From a virus, in IMG/VR virus record IMGVR_UViG_3300037246_001295, positions 1 to 28,322 of that record: DNA of 28,322 nt; one strand, 5' to 3'. Positions within the stretch are counted from its first letter, which is position 1, and every line of letters starts with the position of its first letter. The translations under genes and the position numbers were made by a program. Of the stretch, positions 19,295 through 26,904 are shown in pieces. The notes under the pieces are model-generated. The model saw only the letters and a program-made list of their open reading frames with translations, did not search any database and was not told the origin of the DNA.

Positions 19295-20404
19295 ATGAGA
19301 CTTAATGACTATTTAACCGAAGCAGCAGCTGGTTCTGCTACAACCAGATTACAAGAAGGACTACACTGTATTTTATTTGCTGCAAAACAAAAAAGAAAAA
19401 ATATAGATATGAGTGTTTTTGATGATCCAGCTTTTCTTGAGTCTGCTTATAGTACTTACTGCAGTGTAGATGCGCCATTTGCAGAACTATATAACTTTGG
19501 TGTTGATGAACCACTCTGGGCACAAAGTATAATAAAAGCAACAAATGTTCTGTTTGCTTCCGATTGGTTGAAAGGTAAGTATACTTTTCATAGAAACGAT
19601 GCGTATATGAACTCTATATACCAACAGTTTCAAAGACTAGCTAAACAAGATGGTGTCAAAATGGGAAATGATAAATGGAATCCAGGTGATGTGTGGGCAT
19701 CAAAGGGCATGAAAATTCCAGAATTTGATAGTCTTGCAGAATATAATAATTTTATTGCAAAAAATTTACATAATGGAAAACTACTTGGAATATCTTTAAA
19801 AAAGATAGCTAAAAAAGATAAAGGAAAAGTTGTTCTTGAGGGTGATCCTGCAGCTGAAGTAAAATCAGTTAAATTTGAGGGAATAAAAAAACCAAAGCTT
19901 CTTTTTCCAACTGGAATATCAGTAATGATTGGTGGAAAGTATACTATAAATTTTAGAAGTTTCAGCATAAGCAAAAATGCAAAAATTACTGGTGAAATAG
20001 TTAAAGCTGGTGGTGGTGCTAGACATGGTAAAGTTCCATCGGGTGATAAAATGAAGATGATAAATCAATATAAAATACCACAAACACCGAAGCAGACATT
20101 AAGTAAAAAAAGTGATGCTATGTTAAAAAATATGGTAGTAGATTTGTGGAAGCAATCTGGACATAATTTTTCACGGAAAGAAATAGAAGCCAGTTGGAAT
20201 AAAAAAATAACAAAAGAAGGATGGATGCCAGAATCAAAAAAAGTACAAGATAGAACAGGGTACTGGCAATCTGTTATAAATGCTCTTGAAATAGGTGCAT
20301 TTTTGTCAGCTCATAAAACTGTTGCGCATAAGATAGTTGATTTTTGGTATAAAGGAGCTAAATCAACAGGCGGAGCATCGTCTCAATTCATAAAAGTATA
20401 CTAA
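19295..20404 (+). CDS. Large tagged protein, possible injected nuclease-like effector
   Basis: This 369-residue protein is the largest with the tag: MRLNDYLTE (L-x-E at residues 7-9) followed by a small-residue run AAAGSATTR, ideal for a gp21-type cut. After a helical N-terminal half comes NDKWNPGDVWASKGM, then, some 30 residues later, LLGISLKKIAKKDKGK. An acidic residue before a strand ending S-x-K is compatible with a PD-(D/E)XK-like core, but this is weak evidence. The remainder has a Gly-rich basic stretch (KAGGGARHGKVPSGDK) and a helical C-terminus. ATG 19295 has AAAGGAG. Its stop overlaps the next start (TAATG). It could be an injected enzyme or a head-core protein. Confidence 0.6.
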   Translation: MRLNDYLTEAAAGSATTRLQEGLHCILFAAKQKRKNIDMSVFDDPAFLESAYSTYCSVDAPFAELYNFGVDEPLWAQSIIKATNVLFASDWLKGKYTFHRNDAYMNSIYQQFQRLAKQDGVKMGNDKWNPGDVWASKGMKIPEFDSLAEYNNFIAKNLHNGKLLGISLKKIAKKDKGKVVLEGDPAAEVKSVKFEGIKKPKLLFPTGISVMIGGKYTINFRSFSISKNAKITGEIVKAGGGARHGKVPSGDKMKMINQYKIPQTPKQTLSKKSDAMLKNMVVDLWKQSGHNFSRKEIEASWNKKITKEGWMPESKKVQDRTGYWQSVINALEIGAFLSAHKTVAHKIVDFWYKGAKSTGGASSQFIKVY

Positions 20405-20790
20405 TGGAAAAAATAGTAATAGTATTATTTTTGATACTAGCTGTGTTTTCTGTTGCGTTTTCGGCATCATGGGATGTAGAAGATGTTAATACAGTTGTAA
20501 AAATATGGACTAAGATACAAGAGTATGTTGATACTCAAGAGTTTTTCTATGGTAAGGAATTAAATCAACGTCATACTGATTATGTAGTATATGAGATACT
20601 TGCTAACTATGGTATTACTGATGCAGAAGATTATATTGTTGGAGTAATTGGCACGTTAGAATACAGACCAGTAACATTACTGGTCGCTTTTGAATTGAAT
20701 GGTGAGCAATATAGAAGAACTTTCAAAATAAAACATGTAAAAGAGAAAGAAATAAAGGATGGCTGTGATGATACAAGTAGATGTGCATGA
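20404..20790 (+). CDS. Secreted small protein with a signal peptide, 128 residues
   Basis: Residues 1-21 form a clear Sec signal: short charged start, hydrophobic core (IVIVLFLILAVFSVAF) and small residues before a likely cut at FSA-SW. The mature part (about 107 residues) has aromatic and acidic helices (DVNTVVKIWTKIQEYVDTQE) and then strand-like segments, ending in a Cys pair (GCDDTSRC) that could form a disulfide outside the cytoplasm. No family is recognised. A phage protein exported to the envelope may act in superinfection exclusion, envelope modification or lysis timing; none is shown. It starts on the stop of the preceding gene. Confidence 0.75.
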   Translation: MEKIVIVLFLILAVFSVAFSASWDVEDVNTVVKIWTKIQEYVDTQEFFYGKELNQRHTDYVVYEILANYGITDAEDYIVGVIGTLEYRPVTLLVAFELNGEQYRRTFKIKHVKEKEIKDGCDDTSRCA

Positions 20791-20998
20791 AAATTATAGA
20801 ACGTTTGACACACCAGGTGAAATAACTTATAAAACAAATTTCACCTGTACTGTTTGTGGAGACATACACCAGATATACATTGACATAGATAACATATTGA
20901 TATGTAAGGGATGTTTAGGAACATGGATAAAAGTATTAGATGAAACATATTTACAACATGCAGTAAAAGAAGGAAGAAAAATATGTAGGGGGGATTAG
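20768..20998 (+). CDS. Zinc-ribbon protein, 76 residues
   Basis: Two Cys-x2-Cys knuckles, CTVC (in FTCTVCGDIHQIYIDI) and CKGC, make a zinc ribbon between short acidic ends. The start is ATG 20768, with AGGA eight bases upstream; an in-frame ATG at 20759 would have its ribosome binding site too close. It overlaps the secreted-protein gene by 23 bases and ends three bases before the second methylase gene. No family is recognised. Confidence 0.65.
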   Translation: MIQVDVHENYRTFDTPGEITYKTNFTCTVCGDIHQIYIDIDNILICKGCLGTWIKVLDETYLQHAVKEGRKICRGD

Positions 20999-21001
20999 TC
21001 T

Positions 21002-21799
21002 TTGTTTGCGTATATGGGCGGCAAGAGTCGCCAGTCAAAATGGATATATAGCTTAATGCCACATAATTACATAGCGTATGTGGAAGTGTTTGGTGGAGCT
21101 ATGTGGAATTATATTAACCTACCGTACATACCAGAGGTTGTATACTATAACGATGTAAACCCATACATTGTTAATCTCTGGAATTGTATGAAAGAGTATG
21201 ATAAGTTCTTAGAAGTAATTGAATACAGGGACTTTAAACTCAACGATAAAAAAACCTACCATATGCTGAAAAAACAATTTTTTCAGCAAATTAAACCAGA
21301 AATTGAAACCCCCAATTTTGAGATAGCTCTTAACTATATGTACGTCTTGACTCATTGCTTTTCAGGTGATATAAGTGGTGGTATGAAGTTGAGTACTAAT
21401 GGATTTATTCCACTAGTAAACAGGTTAAAAAATCCTAAATATAGAGAAAAGCTAGATAAAGTTATGATATGGAATATGTCTTATGATACAGTTATAAAGA
21501 CATTTGTCGATGATTATAATACTTTTCTGTATCTTGATCCGCCATACTGGGGCACGGAAAGTCTGTATGGATTTCATGGCTTCGGTAAAGAGGATCACTA
21601 TAAGTTATCTATATTATTAAAATATTCCGAAACAAGGTGGATGCTAAGTTATTATGATTATCCTGAATTGAAAGAGTTATATCCAGAAGATAGGTTTAAC
21701 TATTACTATAAGGATTATCAAAAGAGTTCAACAATGAATAAAAAAGGTGTGAGTAAACCAAAGGCAACTGAAATATTAGTGACTAATTACTCACTGTAG
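21002..21799 (+). CDS. dam: DNA adenine methyltransferase (Dam/D12 class), copy 2
   Basis: The 265-residue enzyme follows the same plan as the copy at 18441: YMGGK (4-8), EVFGGAMWNY (28-37), YYNDVNPYIVNLW, the catalytic D179-P-P-Y182 in FLYLDPPYWGTES, and WMLSYYDYPELKELYP near the C-terminus. The two are paralogues that differ mainly in the target-recognition middle part, so they may methylate different sites. The start is TTG 21002, with AGGGGGGATT upstream. Eight bases separate its stop from the sulfoquinovose synthase-like gene. Confidence 0.9.
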   Translation: MFAYMGGKSRQSKWIYSLMPHNYIAYVEVFGGAMWNYINLPYIPEVVYYNDVNPYIVNLWNCMKEYDKFLEVIEYRDFKLNDKKTYHMLKKQFFQQIKPEIETPNFEIALNYMYVLTHCFSGDISGGMKLSTNGFIPLVNRLKNPKYREKLDKVMIWNMSYDTVIKTFVDDYNTFLYLDPPYWGTESLYGFHGFGKEDHYKLSILLKYSETRWMLSYYDYPELKELYPEDRFNYYYKDYQKSSTMNKKGVSKPKATEILVTNYSL

Positions 21800-21807
21800 G
21801 GGGAGAA

Positions 21808-22974
21808 ATGAAAACTGTATTATTAGCAGGCGTAGATGGATACATAGGAAATGCTCTATGTCAAAGACTTCTAAAAGAGGGATATGAAGTAGTAGGCATA
21901 GATAATTTTTTACGAAGGAGTTGGATTGAACATGACATGAAGTCAAAGTCGGCCACGCCAATTTTTTCAATGGACGAAAAAATAAAACGATTTAAGAAGA
22001 TTGGTAAGTTTCATTTTTATAAAATAGACATAGCAAAAGAAAGTATGTTTGTTAGTTTAGAAACTATATTTGAACTGCATAAACCTGAAATTGTAGTCAA
22101 TTTAGCTCATATACCATCAGGACCATATAGTCAAATCTCGCGTAATCACGCAACAACAACACTTCAAAATAATATAATAGGCACTAATAATATGCTCTGG
22201 TTGGTAAGAGAAATCGCACCAGATGCTCATTATATTACCATTGGTACGACTGGTGAGTACGATCACTATAGTAATATTGATATTGAAGAAGGATATATCA
22301 AAATTAAACATAAGGGCAGAGAGTCAGTTGAAATGATTTACCCACGTAGACCAGGAAGTATTTACCATACTTCTAAGACTGCCTCTACCTATCTTATTGA
22401 TTTCTTATGTAGAACATGGCAATTGAAATGTACTGACGTCCAACAGTCAATAGTATTTGGTGCTTATACAACCGAAATAGATAAGAGTAAAATTTACAGT
22501 AGATTAGATAGTGATGAAGCAGGTGGTACTGTTATTAATAGATTCATAGTACAAACTTTACTTGGAATACCATTGACTATATACGGTGAGGGAAAACATC
22601 AAAGAGGGTTTATATCACTAAATGATAGTATACAAGCGCTTATGATTGCGGTGAAAAATGAACCACCACGCGGACATGTTCAAGTATGGAATCAGCTAAG
22701 TGAGTGGCACTCAATGAATGAGGTAGCCGGAATGGTAATTGAAGTAGCTGAGTCAAGAGGAATGGAAATAAGCGTTCAGCATATACAATCACCAAGAACT
22801 GAGTATACCGGTAACCATTACTATAAGTATTCAACAGAAAAACTAGCAAGCCTTGGATATAAGCCAACGAGGTCAATAAAAAAAGAAGTAGATTATGTAT
22901 TCGATGTGTTGGCTACAACAAATGACTACTTTGATCTAAATGATGTAGTTATGCCTAAAATAAAGTGGAGATAA
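21808..22974 (+). CDS. sqdB: UDP-sulfoquinovose synthase-like NAD-dependent sugar enzyme
   Basis: The 388-residue protein is an extended short-chain dehydrogenase closely patterned on SQD1/SqdB, which converts UDP-glucose and sulfite to UDP-sulfoquinovose. Visible are the NAD loop G8-x2-G11-x2-G14 (AGVDGYIGNA), the family-specific DNFLRRSW and ATPIFSMDEKIKRFKK, the active-site loop PSGPYSQISR, GTTGEY (T147), the very characteristic NIDIEEGYIKIKHKGR, the catalytic Y186-x3-K190 (YHTSK), RGFISLNDSIQALMIA, and the closing MPKIKW. SQD1 ends similarly. Sulfoquinovose is best known from sulfolipids but also occurs in surface glycans, and the adjoining glycosyltransferases favour a glycan. It leads the sugar operon. 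ATG 21808 has TAGGGGGAGA. Confidence 0.88.
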   Translation: MKTVLLAGVDGYIGNALCQRLLKEGYEVVGIDNFLRRSWIEHDMKSKSATPIFSMDEKIKRFKKIGKFHFYKIDIAKESMFVSLETIFELHKPEIVVNLAHIPSGPYSQISRNHATTTLQNNIIGTNNMLWLVREIAPDAHYITIGTTGEYDHYSNIDIEEGYIKIKHKGRESVEMIYPRRPGSIYHTSKTASTYLIDFLCRTWQLKCTDVQQSIVFGAYTTEIDKSKIYSRLDSDEAGGTVINRFIVQTLLGIPLTIYGEGKHQRGFISLNDSIQALMIAVKNEPPRGHVQVWNQLSEWHSMNEVAGMVIEVAESRGMEISVQHIQSPRTEYTGNHYYKYSTEKLASLGYKPTRSIKKEVDYVFDVLATTNDYFDLNDVVMPKIKWR

Positions 22975-22975
22975 G

Positions 22976-24199
22976 ATGAACAATATAGAGATACAAGAAC
23001 TCAAAAGAGATGCGCTAAATCTATTAGGTGAAAAACAAGCGGATCAAGTTTTAACTATGAATAGCTTGCAGTTGGAGAAGCTTAAAGTACGGATTCATAA
23101 TATAAAACAGAAAAAATTTCTTTCACATATTGAAAAAAGAAATGAAGAGATAGCACGAAAAAAAGAACAAGGCACAGCAGTAGAAATAACCAAAATAATA
23201 CCAGATAGAGAAGTGTTACCATTACATAAAGTTAAAATAGAACAGAGTGAGAAAAGTGTAAAGTTAAAAGAGGTAAATGGACTACTACAGCCACCAAAAA
23301 TATCAATAACTGGTAAACCAAGAATACTATTAGTATCTGATGTTAAAGACTGGGCTTGGTGGATAAAATCAGAGTATTTGAAAGAGTACTTATCTGATGA
23401 ATTTGAAATAGATATTACAAATGCTTTAGGTAACAGGAGTAAACGTGTTGATCCAATGGACTATGATATATTTTTTACTTATGGTTTCAGCTTTATATCT
23501 TTTTATGACTATGTCCCTAAGAAAAAGAAAGTTACAGGGGTTACTGCCCATAGGAGACAAGGTGTTATAGTATCAGCAATGAAAAAGGCTGGATGGATCC
23601 ACGCAAATTCAAAAATGCTACAAAAGGAGCTTAGGAGCTGGGGTTTCAAAAATGTTTTCTATTTACCAAATGGTGTAGATGAAAATTTATTCAAACCAAA
23701 AACAAAAATTCCACTAGAGGAAGGACAAGTTACTGTAGGTCATGTAGGTAAGAAGGCAGTAAATAAAGGACAGGAAGAATATATTCTTCCATCTATAAAA
23801 ATATCAAAAGCGAAAAGTTTTTTGCATTTTAACGACTACACTAATTCAATACCACACAAAGAAATGCCAGCAGTATATCAAAATTTTGATTTTTATATTT
23901 GTTCTTCTTATGAAGATGGTACACCAAATCCAGCTCTGGAAGCGGCTGCTTGTGGTAGACCAATTTTAACTAATAGAATCGGTAACATGCCAGAGTTTGT
24001 AGTAGATGGTCATAATGGATTTTTAGTAGATAGAGATATACAACAATATGTCGATAAGATAAGATGGTTTAGAACATACCCAGAAAGGTTAGTACAAATG
24101 GGTCAAAATGCTAGAAAAACTGTCCTTGAAGGATGGACATGGAAAATACAATCAGAAAATTATAGAAAAATGTTTAGGGAGATATTAAAAGGAAAATGA
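22976..24199 (+). CDS. GT4-type glycosyltransferase with an N-terminal coiled-coil extension
   Basis: Residues about 1-110 form a Lys/Glu-rich, coiled-coil-like extension not usual in this family. From residue 115 a GT-B transferase follows: PRILLVSDVKDWAWWIKSEY, FYLPNGVDENLFKPK, and the donor-binding SSYEDGTPNPALEAAACGRP then NRIGNMPEFVVDGHNGFLV. The last matches GT4 retaining transferases, with Asp at the first acidic position of the E-x7-E motif. The catalytic half is closely related to the protein at 25808, so they are paralogues. The gene begins one base after the previous stop. Substrate unknown; the context suggests a sulfur-containing sugar polymer. Confidence 0.88.
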   Translation: MNNIEIQELKRDALNLLGEKQADQVLTMNSLQLEKLKVRIHNIKQKKFLSHIEKRNEEIARKKEQGTAVEITKIIPDREVLPLHKVKIEQSEKSVKLKEVNGLLQPPKISITGKPRILLVSDVKDWAWWIKSEYLKEYLSDEFEIDITNALGNRSKRVDPMDYDIFFTYGFSFISFYDYVPKKKKVTGVTAHRRQGVIVSAMKKAGWIHANSKMLQKELRSWGFKNVFYLPNGVDENLFKPKTKIPLEEGQVTVGHVGKKAVNKGQEEYILPSIKISKAKSFLHFNDYTNSIPHKEMPAVYQNFDFYICSSYEDGTPNPALEAAACGRPILTNRIGNMPEFVVDGHNGFLVDRDIQQYVDKIRWFRTYPERLVQMGQNARKTVLEGWTWKIQSENYRKMFREILKGK

Positions 24200-25122
24200 A
24201 AGCTGTAATACTTGGAAATACTAGATTAAATTATTCGTGGTTTGTGTTAACTTATAGACAGGGCCTTAAGTTAAATGGTGTTGAGGTATATGAGATTGAC
24301 TACAAGTCAAATTCACTTAAAAATGTAAGACAAATGATACTTCAAATAAAACCTGATTTTATTTTTACTCATTTGAGCTTCCACCCACATATACATCCTA
24401 CTCCAGTAGTTTTACAATTCTTTAAAGAAATCAAGAATAAAATAGATGTAAAGGTTATCCATACCTGTAATGATGCAAGAACACATGATAGATATATGGG
24501 TGACCTAAGAGGAGTATTTGATCTTGCGCTTGTAGGAACTTATCCAATGGTTAAAAATTGTACTAAAGCATTTAAAATACCTGTTGTTTATAGTCCTTAT
24601 TCGTCACTAACATATGACAAAATGGGAAATTTTGACCATAATTTAGCGTTTAAACAGCCAGTTTTTACTGGAAGCCCGGGAGCACATAAAGTGGGGTGGG
24701 TCGACAATAGATCAGATTTTATTGACAGATTACAAAAAGTAATGAAAATTGAAATCTTTAAAACTCAGTCAGCACAAGACCTAAGGAAGAAAACTCCTGC
24801 ATTGAGTGTTTCTGCAAAATGTATATTGGGTTTGTGTGTAGGATATGAGATTGAAGGATATATGGATGTAAGACCGTTTCAGTACTTGGGAACTGGTGCA
24901 TTTATGATTATGAGAAAGTTTAACTGCATGGACGATCATATTCCACCCGATTTATATGCTTCATTTGATAGTTATAAAGACGCGCGAATAGTAAAGAATA
25001 TATGGAATGAATGGAAAAATAAAGACACAACAAAAATTAGAGAAAATGCTTTTAACTATATGCAAGCACATCATAGTTGTAAAATTAGAATGAAAGAAGT
25101 TTTAGAGAAATTATGGACTTAA
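24196..25122 (+). CDS. CgeB-like glycosyltransferase, 308 residues
   Basis: The GT-B protein has an N-terminal half with MKAVILGNTRLNYSWF and FIFTHLSFHPHIHPTP, a central VVYSPYSSLTYDK, and the C-terminal block typical of CgeB/spore-maturation-type transferases: VSAKCILGLCVGYEIEGYMD, RPFQYLGTGAFMIM, and RENAFNYMQAHHSCKIRMKE. The S-x-x-A-K-C-x-L...G-Y-x-D-x-R-P-F pattern is the main support. It overlaps both neighbours (ATGA at its start, ten bases at its end), so the operon is translationally coupled. Acceptor and donor cannot be told. Confidence 0.8.
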   Translation: MKAVILGNTRLNYSWFVLTYRQGLKLNGVEVYEIDYKSNSLKNVRQMILQIKPDFIFTHLSFHPHIHPTPVVLQFFKEIKNKIDVKVIHTCNDARTHDRYMGDLRGVFDLALVGTYPMVKNCTKAFKIPVVYSPYSSLTYDKMGNFDHNLAFKQPVFTGSPGAHKVGWVDNRSDFIDRLQKVMKIEIFKTQSAQDLRKKTPALSVSAKCILGLCVGYEIEGYMDVRPFQYLGTGAFMIMRKFNCMDDHIPPDLYASFDSYKDARIVKNIWNEWKNKDTTKIRENAFNYMQAHHSCKIRMKEVLEKLWT

Positions 25123-25820
25123 TACAATTTCAAAATAAAAGGGTTGGTAGTACTTTTTTACAGAAAGCAATAGATTCACATCCTGATATTGTAGGCATTG
25201 ATGAAGTGTTTGTGAACATGGCAAAAAAACCAGGCATGAGAAAATCAGGAATTGTTCCGTATCTAAAAAGTGGTGCTAAGTGTCCTGAGCACTACATTGA
25301 GAAATTTGTGTGGGGGAAATATCCTGATAAACATACCATCATAAAGTTGATGTATAATCAAATAAATTATCACCAAAGGCTTTTGGAATTTATTAAAAGA
25401 CGAAAAATTCCAATGATTCACTTAATGAGAAAAAATCTTGTTAAACAAGTAATTTCTGGAATGACAGCGGATAATACTAAACATAATCATATAACTATAA
25501 CACCAGAGCAAATGATGGATAAAGTTGTAGAAGCTGATAATTTAAATAATTACTGGGCAAAACAACTTAAGGATCACATCAAGTTAACTTTATATTATGA
25601 GGATATTATAGGAGAAAGAGGGTATGAGGGAAGTAAATATCCCAGAACATATGTGGCCCATGATGCTAATGTAGATATATGTAAATTATTTAATGTTAGG
25701 TCTTTTCTGCTTCATACTAATACAAAGAAGAAAAACAAGGAAGATATATCAGTATACTTACCTAACATAAACAAAATCAAAAAGATGTTCAAAGGGAGCA
25801 AATACGAGTGGATGATATAA
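25113..25820 (+). CDS. Sulfotransferase-like protein (Stf/LPS type)
   Basis: The 235-residue protein has the PAPS-binding loop of sulfotransferases at the very N-terminus: NKRVGSTFLQKAIDSHPDIV, followed by DEVFVN, matching R-x-G-S-T-x-L-x5-SHP-x5-E-x-F. The 3'-phosphate motif appears as MIHLMRKNLVKQVISGMTAD (R-x-N x5 S). These enzymes transfer sulfate from PAPS to sugars or lipids. The typical N-terminal strand is short, so the ATG at 25113 may truncate it or the fold may be compact. It overlaps both neighbours. Next to a sulfoquinovose synthase homologue, a sulfated or sulfonated glycan is a natural inference. Confidence 0.75.
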   Translation: MDLIQFQNKRVGSTFLQKAIDSHPDIVGIDEVFVNMAKKPGMRKSGIVPYLKSGAKCPEHYIEKFVWGKYPDKHTIIKLMYNQINYHQRLLEFIKRRKIPMIHLMRKNLVKQVISGMTADNTKHNHITITPEQMMDKVVEADNLNNYWAKQLKDHIKLTLYYEDIIGERGYEGSKYPRTYVAHDANVDICKLFNVRSFLLHTNTKKKNKEDISVYLPNINKIKKMFKGSKYEWMI

Positions 25821-26899
25821 GAAAAAGAATCTTGATGGTTTCTGATGTGAAAGGATGGGGTGGATGGAAGCGTGCTGAAATGATTAAGAAGTACTTATCT
25901 GATGAATTTCGTTTTGACCTTGTGGATGGTACTGAGTTTAATGATTATGAAAGAAATTCAACACCAAATGTATTCAATAAAGATGATCTTGAAGAGTACA
26001 CGTCAAATATTAAACCTTCTGATAGGAATTTTTTGAACATTAACCACTTCAAACATTGGATAAACAATGAAAGGATAAGAAAAGAATATGATCTTATATA
26101 TCTTCTTTTTCATCTAATGCTAACAAAGAAGAGCGTCAACAGACTTCTGAACAGAGGAAGTAAATTAGTAACGATAGTTACAGTATTTCCTACTGTAAGA
26201 CTGGGATTTATCAATAATGGAGCATCAGTAGGAGTAGGAACTTATAATGGAGGTCGAAAATTATTTTTATCAAAGGCTAATAAGTGTCAGGCTATATTTT
26301 CTAACAATATCAAAAGCTTAAAAGACTTAAAGTCTATGTACAAAGGACCTACTTATTACTTACCAAGAGGAGTAAGCCCTGAAATTTTTTATCCAACATC
26401 GGATGAGTTTGTAAAAAAACCAAAAGAAAAGTTTACTGTGGCTTTTTGTGGTAAATCAAATCCAGAAAAGGGACTAAAAAAGTATATTATACCGGCATGT
26501 CAGGAAGCTGGAGTAAAGCTTATAATTAATGAAAGAAATTTTACAAATGCATTACCAGAAAAGAAAATGAGAAATTTTTATAATAAAGCTGACGCATATA
26601 TTGTGGCTTCAACAATGGATGGTACGCCTAATACTGCTTTAGAAGCAGCTGCATGTGGTAAGCCCATATTATCAAATCAAATAGGTAATATGCCAGAGTT
26701 TATAAAAAAGAGAAAGAATGGATTTTTGATTCCATTAGAAGTAAAAAAGTATACCAATAGGTTGAGGTGGATGGCAAACAATCAAAGGAAAACCTGGGAG
26801 ATGGGATTAGAAGCCAGAAAAACGATACTGGAATCCTGGACTTGGGAGAAAGTGCTAGAAAATGAGAGAGGCGCTTTCAGGAAAATATTAGGGGGATAG
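25808..26899 (+). CDS. GT4-type glycosyltransferase, paralogue of the protein at 22976
   Basis: The 363-residue protein matches the catalytic half of the upstream transferase: RILMVSDVKGWGGWKRAEMI, YLSDEF, YLPRGVSPEIFYP, STMDGTPNTALEAAACGKPI then NQIGNMPEF. It lacks the coiled-coil extension. The start is GTG 25808, overlapping the sulfotransferase stop, with AGGGAG upstream; an in-frame ATG at 25835 would remove the first strand of the fold. Two related transferases may add alternating or successive residues to one glycan. Confidence 0.88.
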   Translation: MDDIRKRILMVSDVKGWGGWKRAEMIKKYLSDEFRFDLVDGTEFNDYERNSTPNVFNKDDLEEYTSNIKPSDRNFLNINHFKHWINNERIRKEYDLIYLLFHLMLTKKSVNRLLNRGSKLVTIVTVFPTVRLGFINNGASVGVGTYNGGRKLFLSKANKCQAIFSNNIKSLKDLKSMYKGPTYYLPRGVSPEIFYPTSDEFVKKPKEKFTVAFCGKSNPEKGLKKYIIPACQEAGVKLIINERNFTNALPEKKMRNFYNKADAYIVASTMDGTPNTALEAAACGKPILSNQIGNMPEFIKKRKNGFLIPLEVKKYTNRLRWMANNQRKTWEMGLEARKTILESWTWEKVLENERGAFRKILGG

Positions 26900-26904
26900 T
26901 AAAA

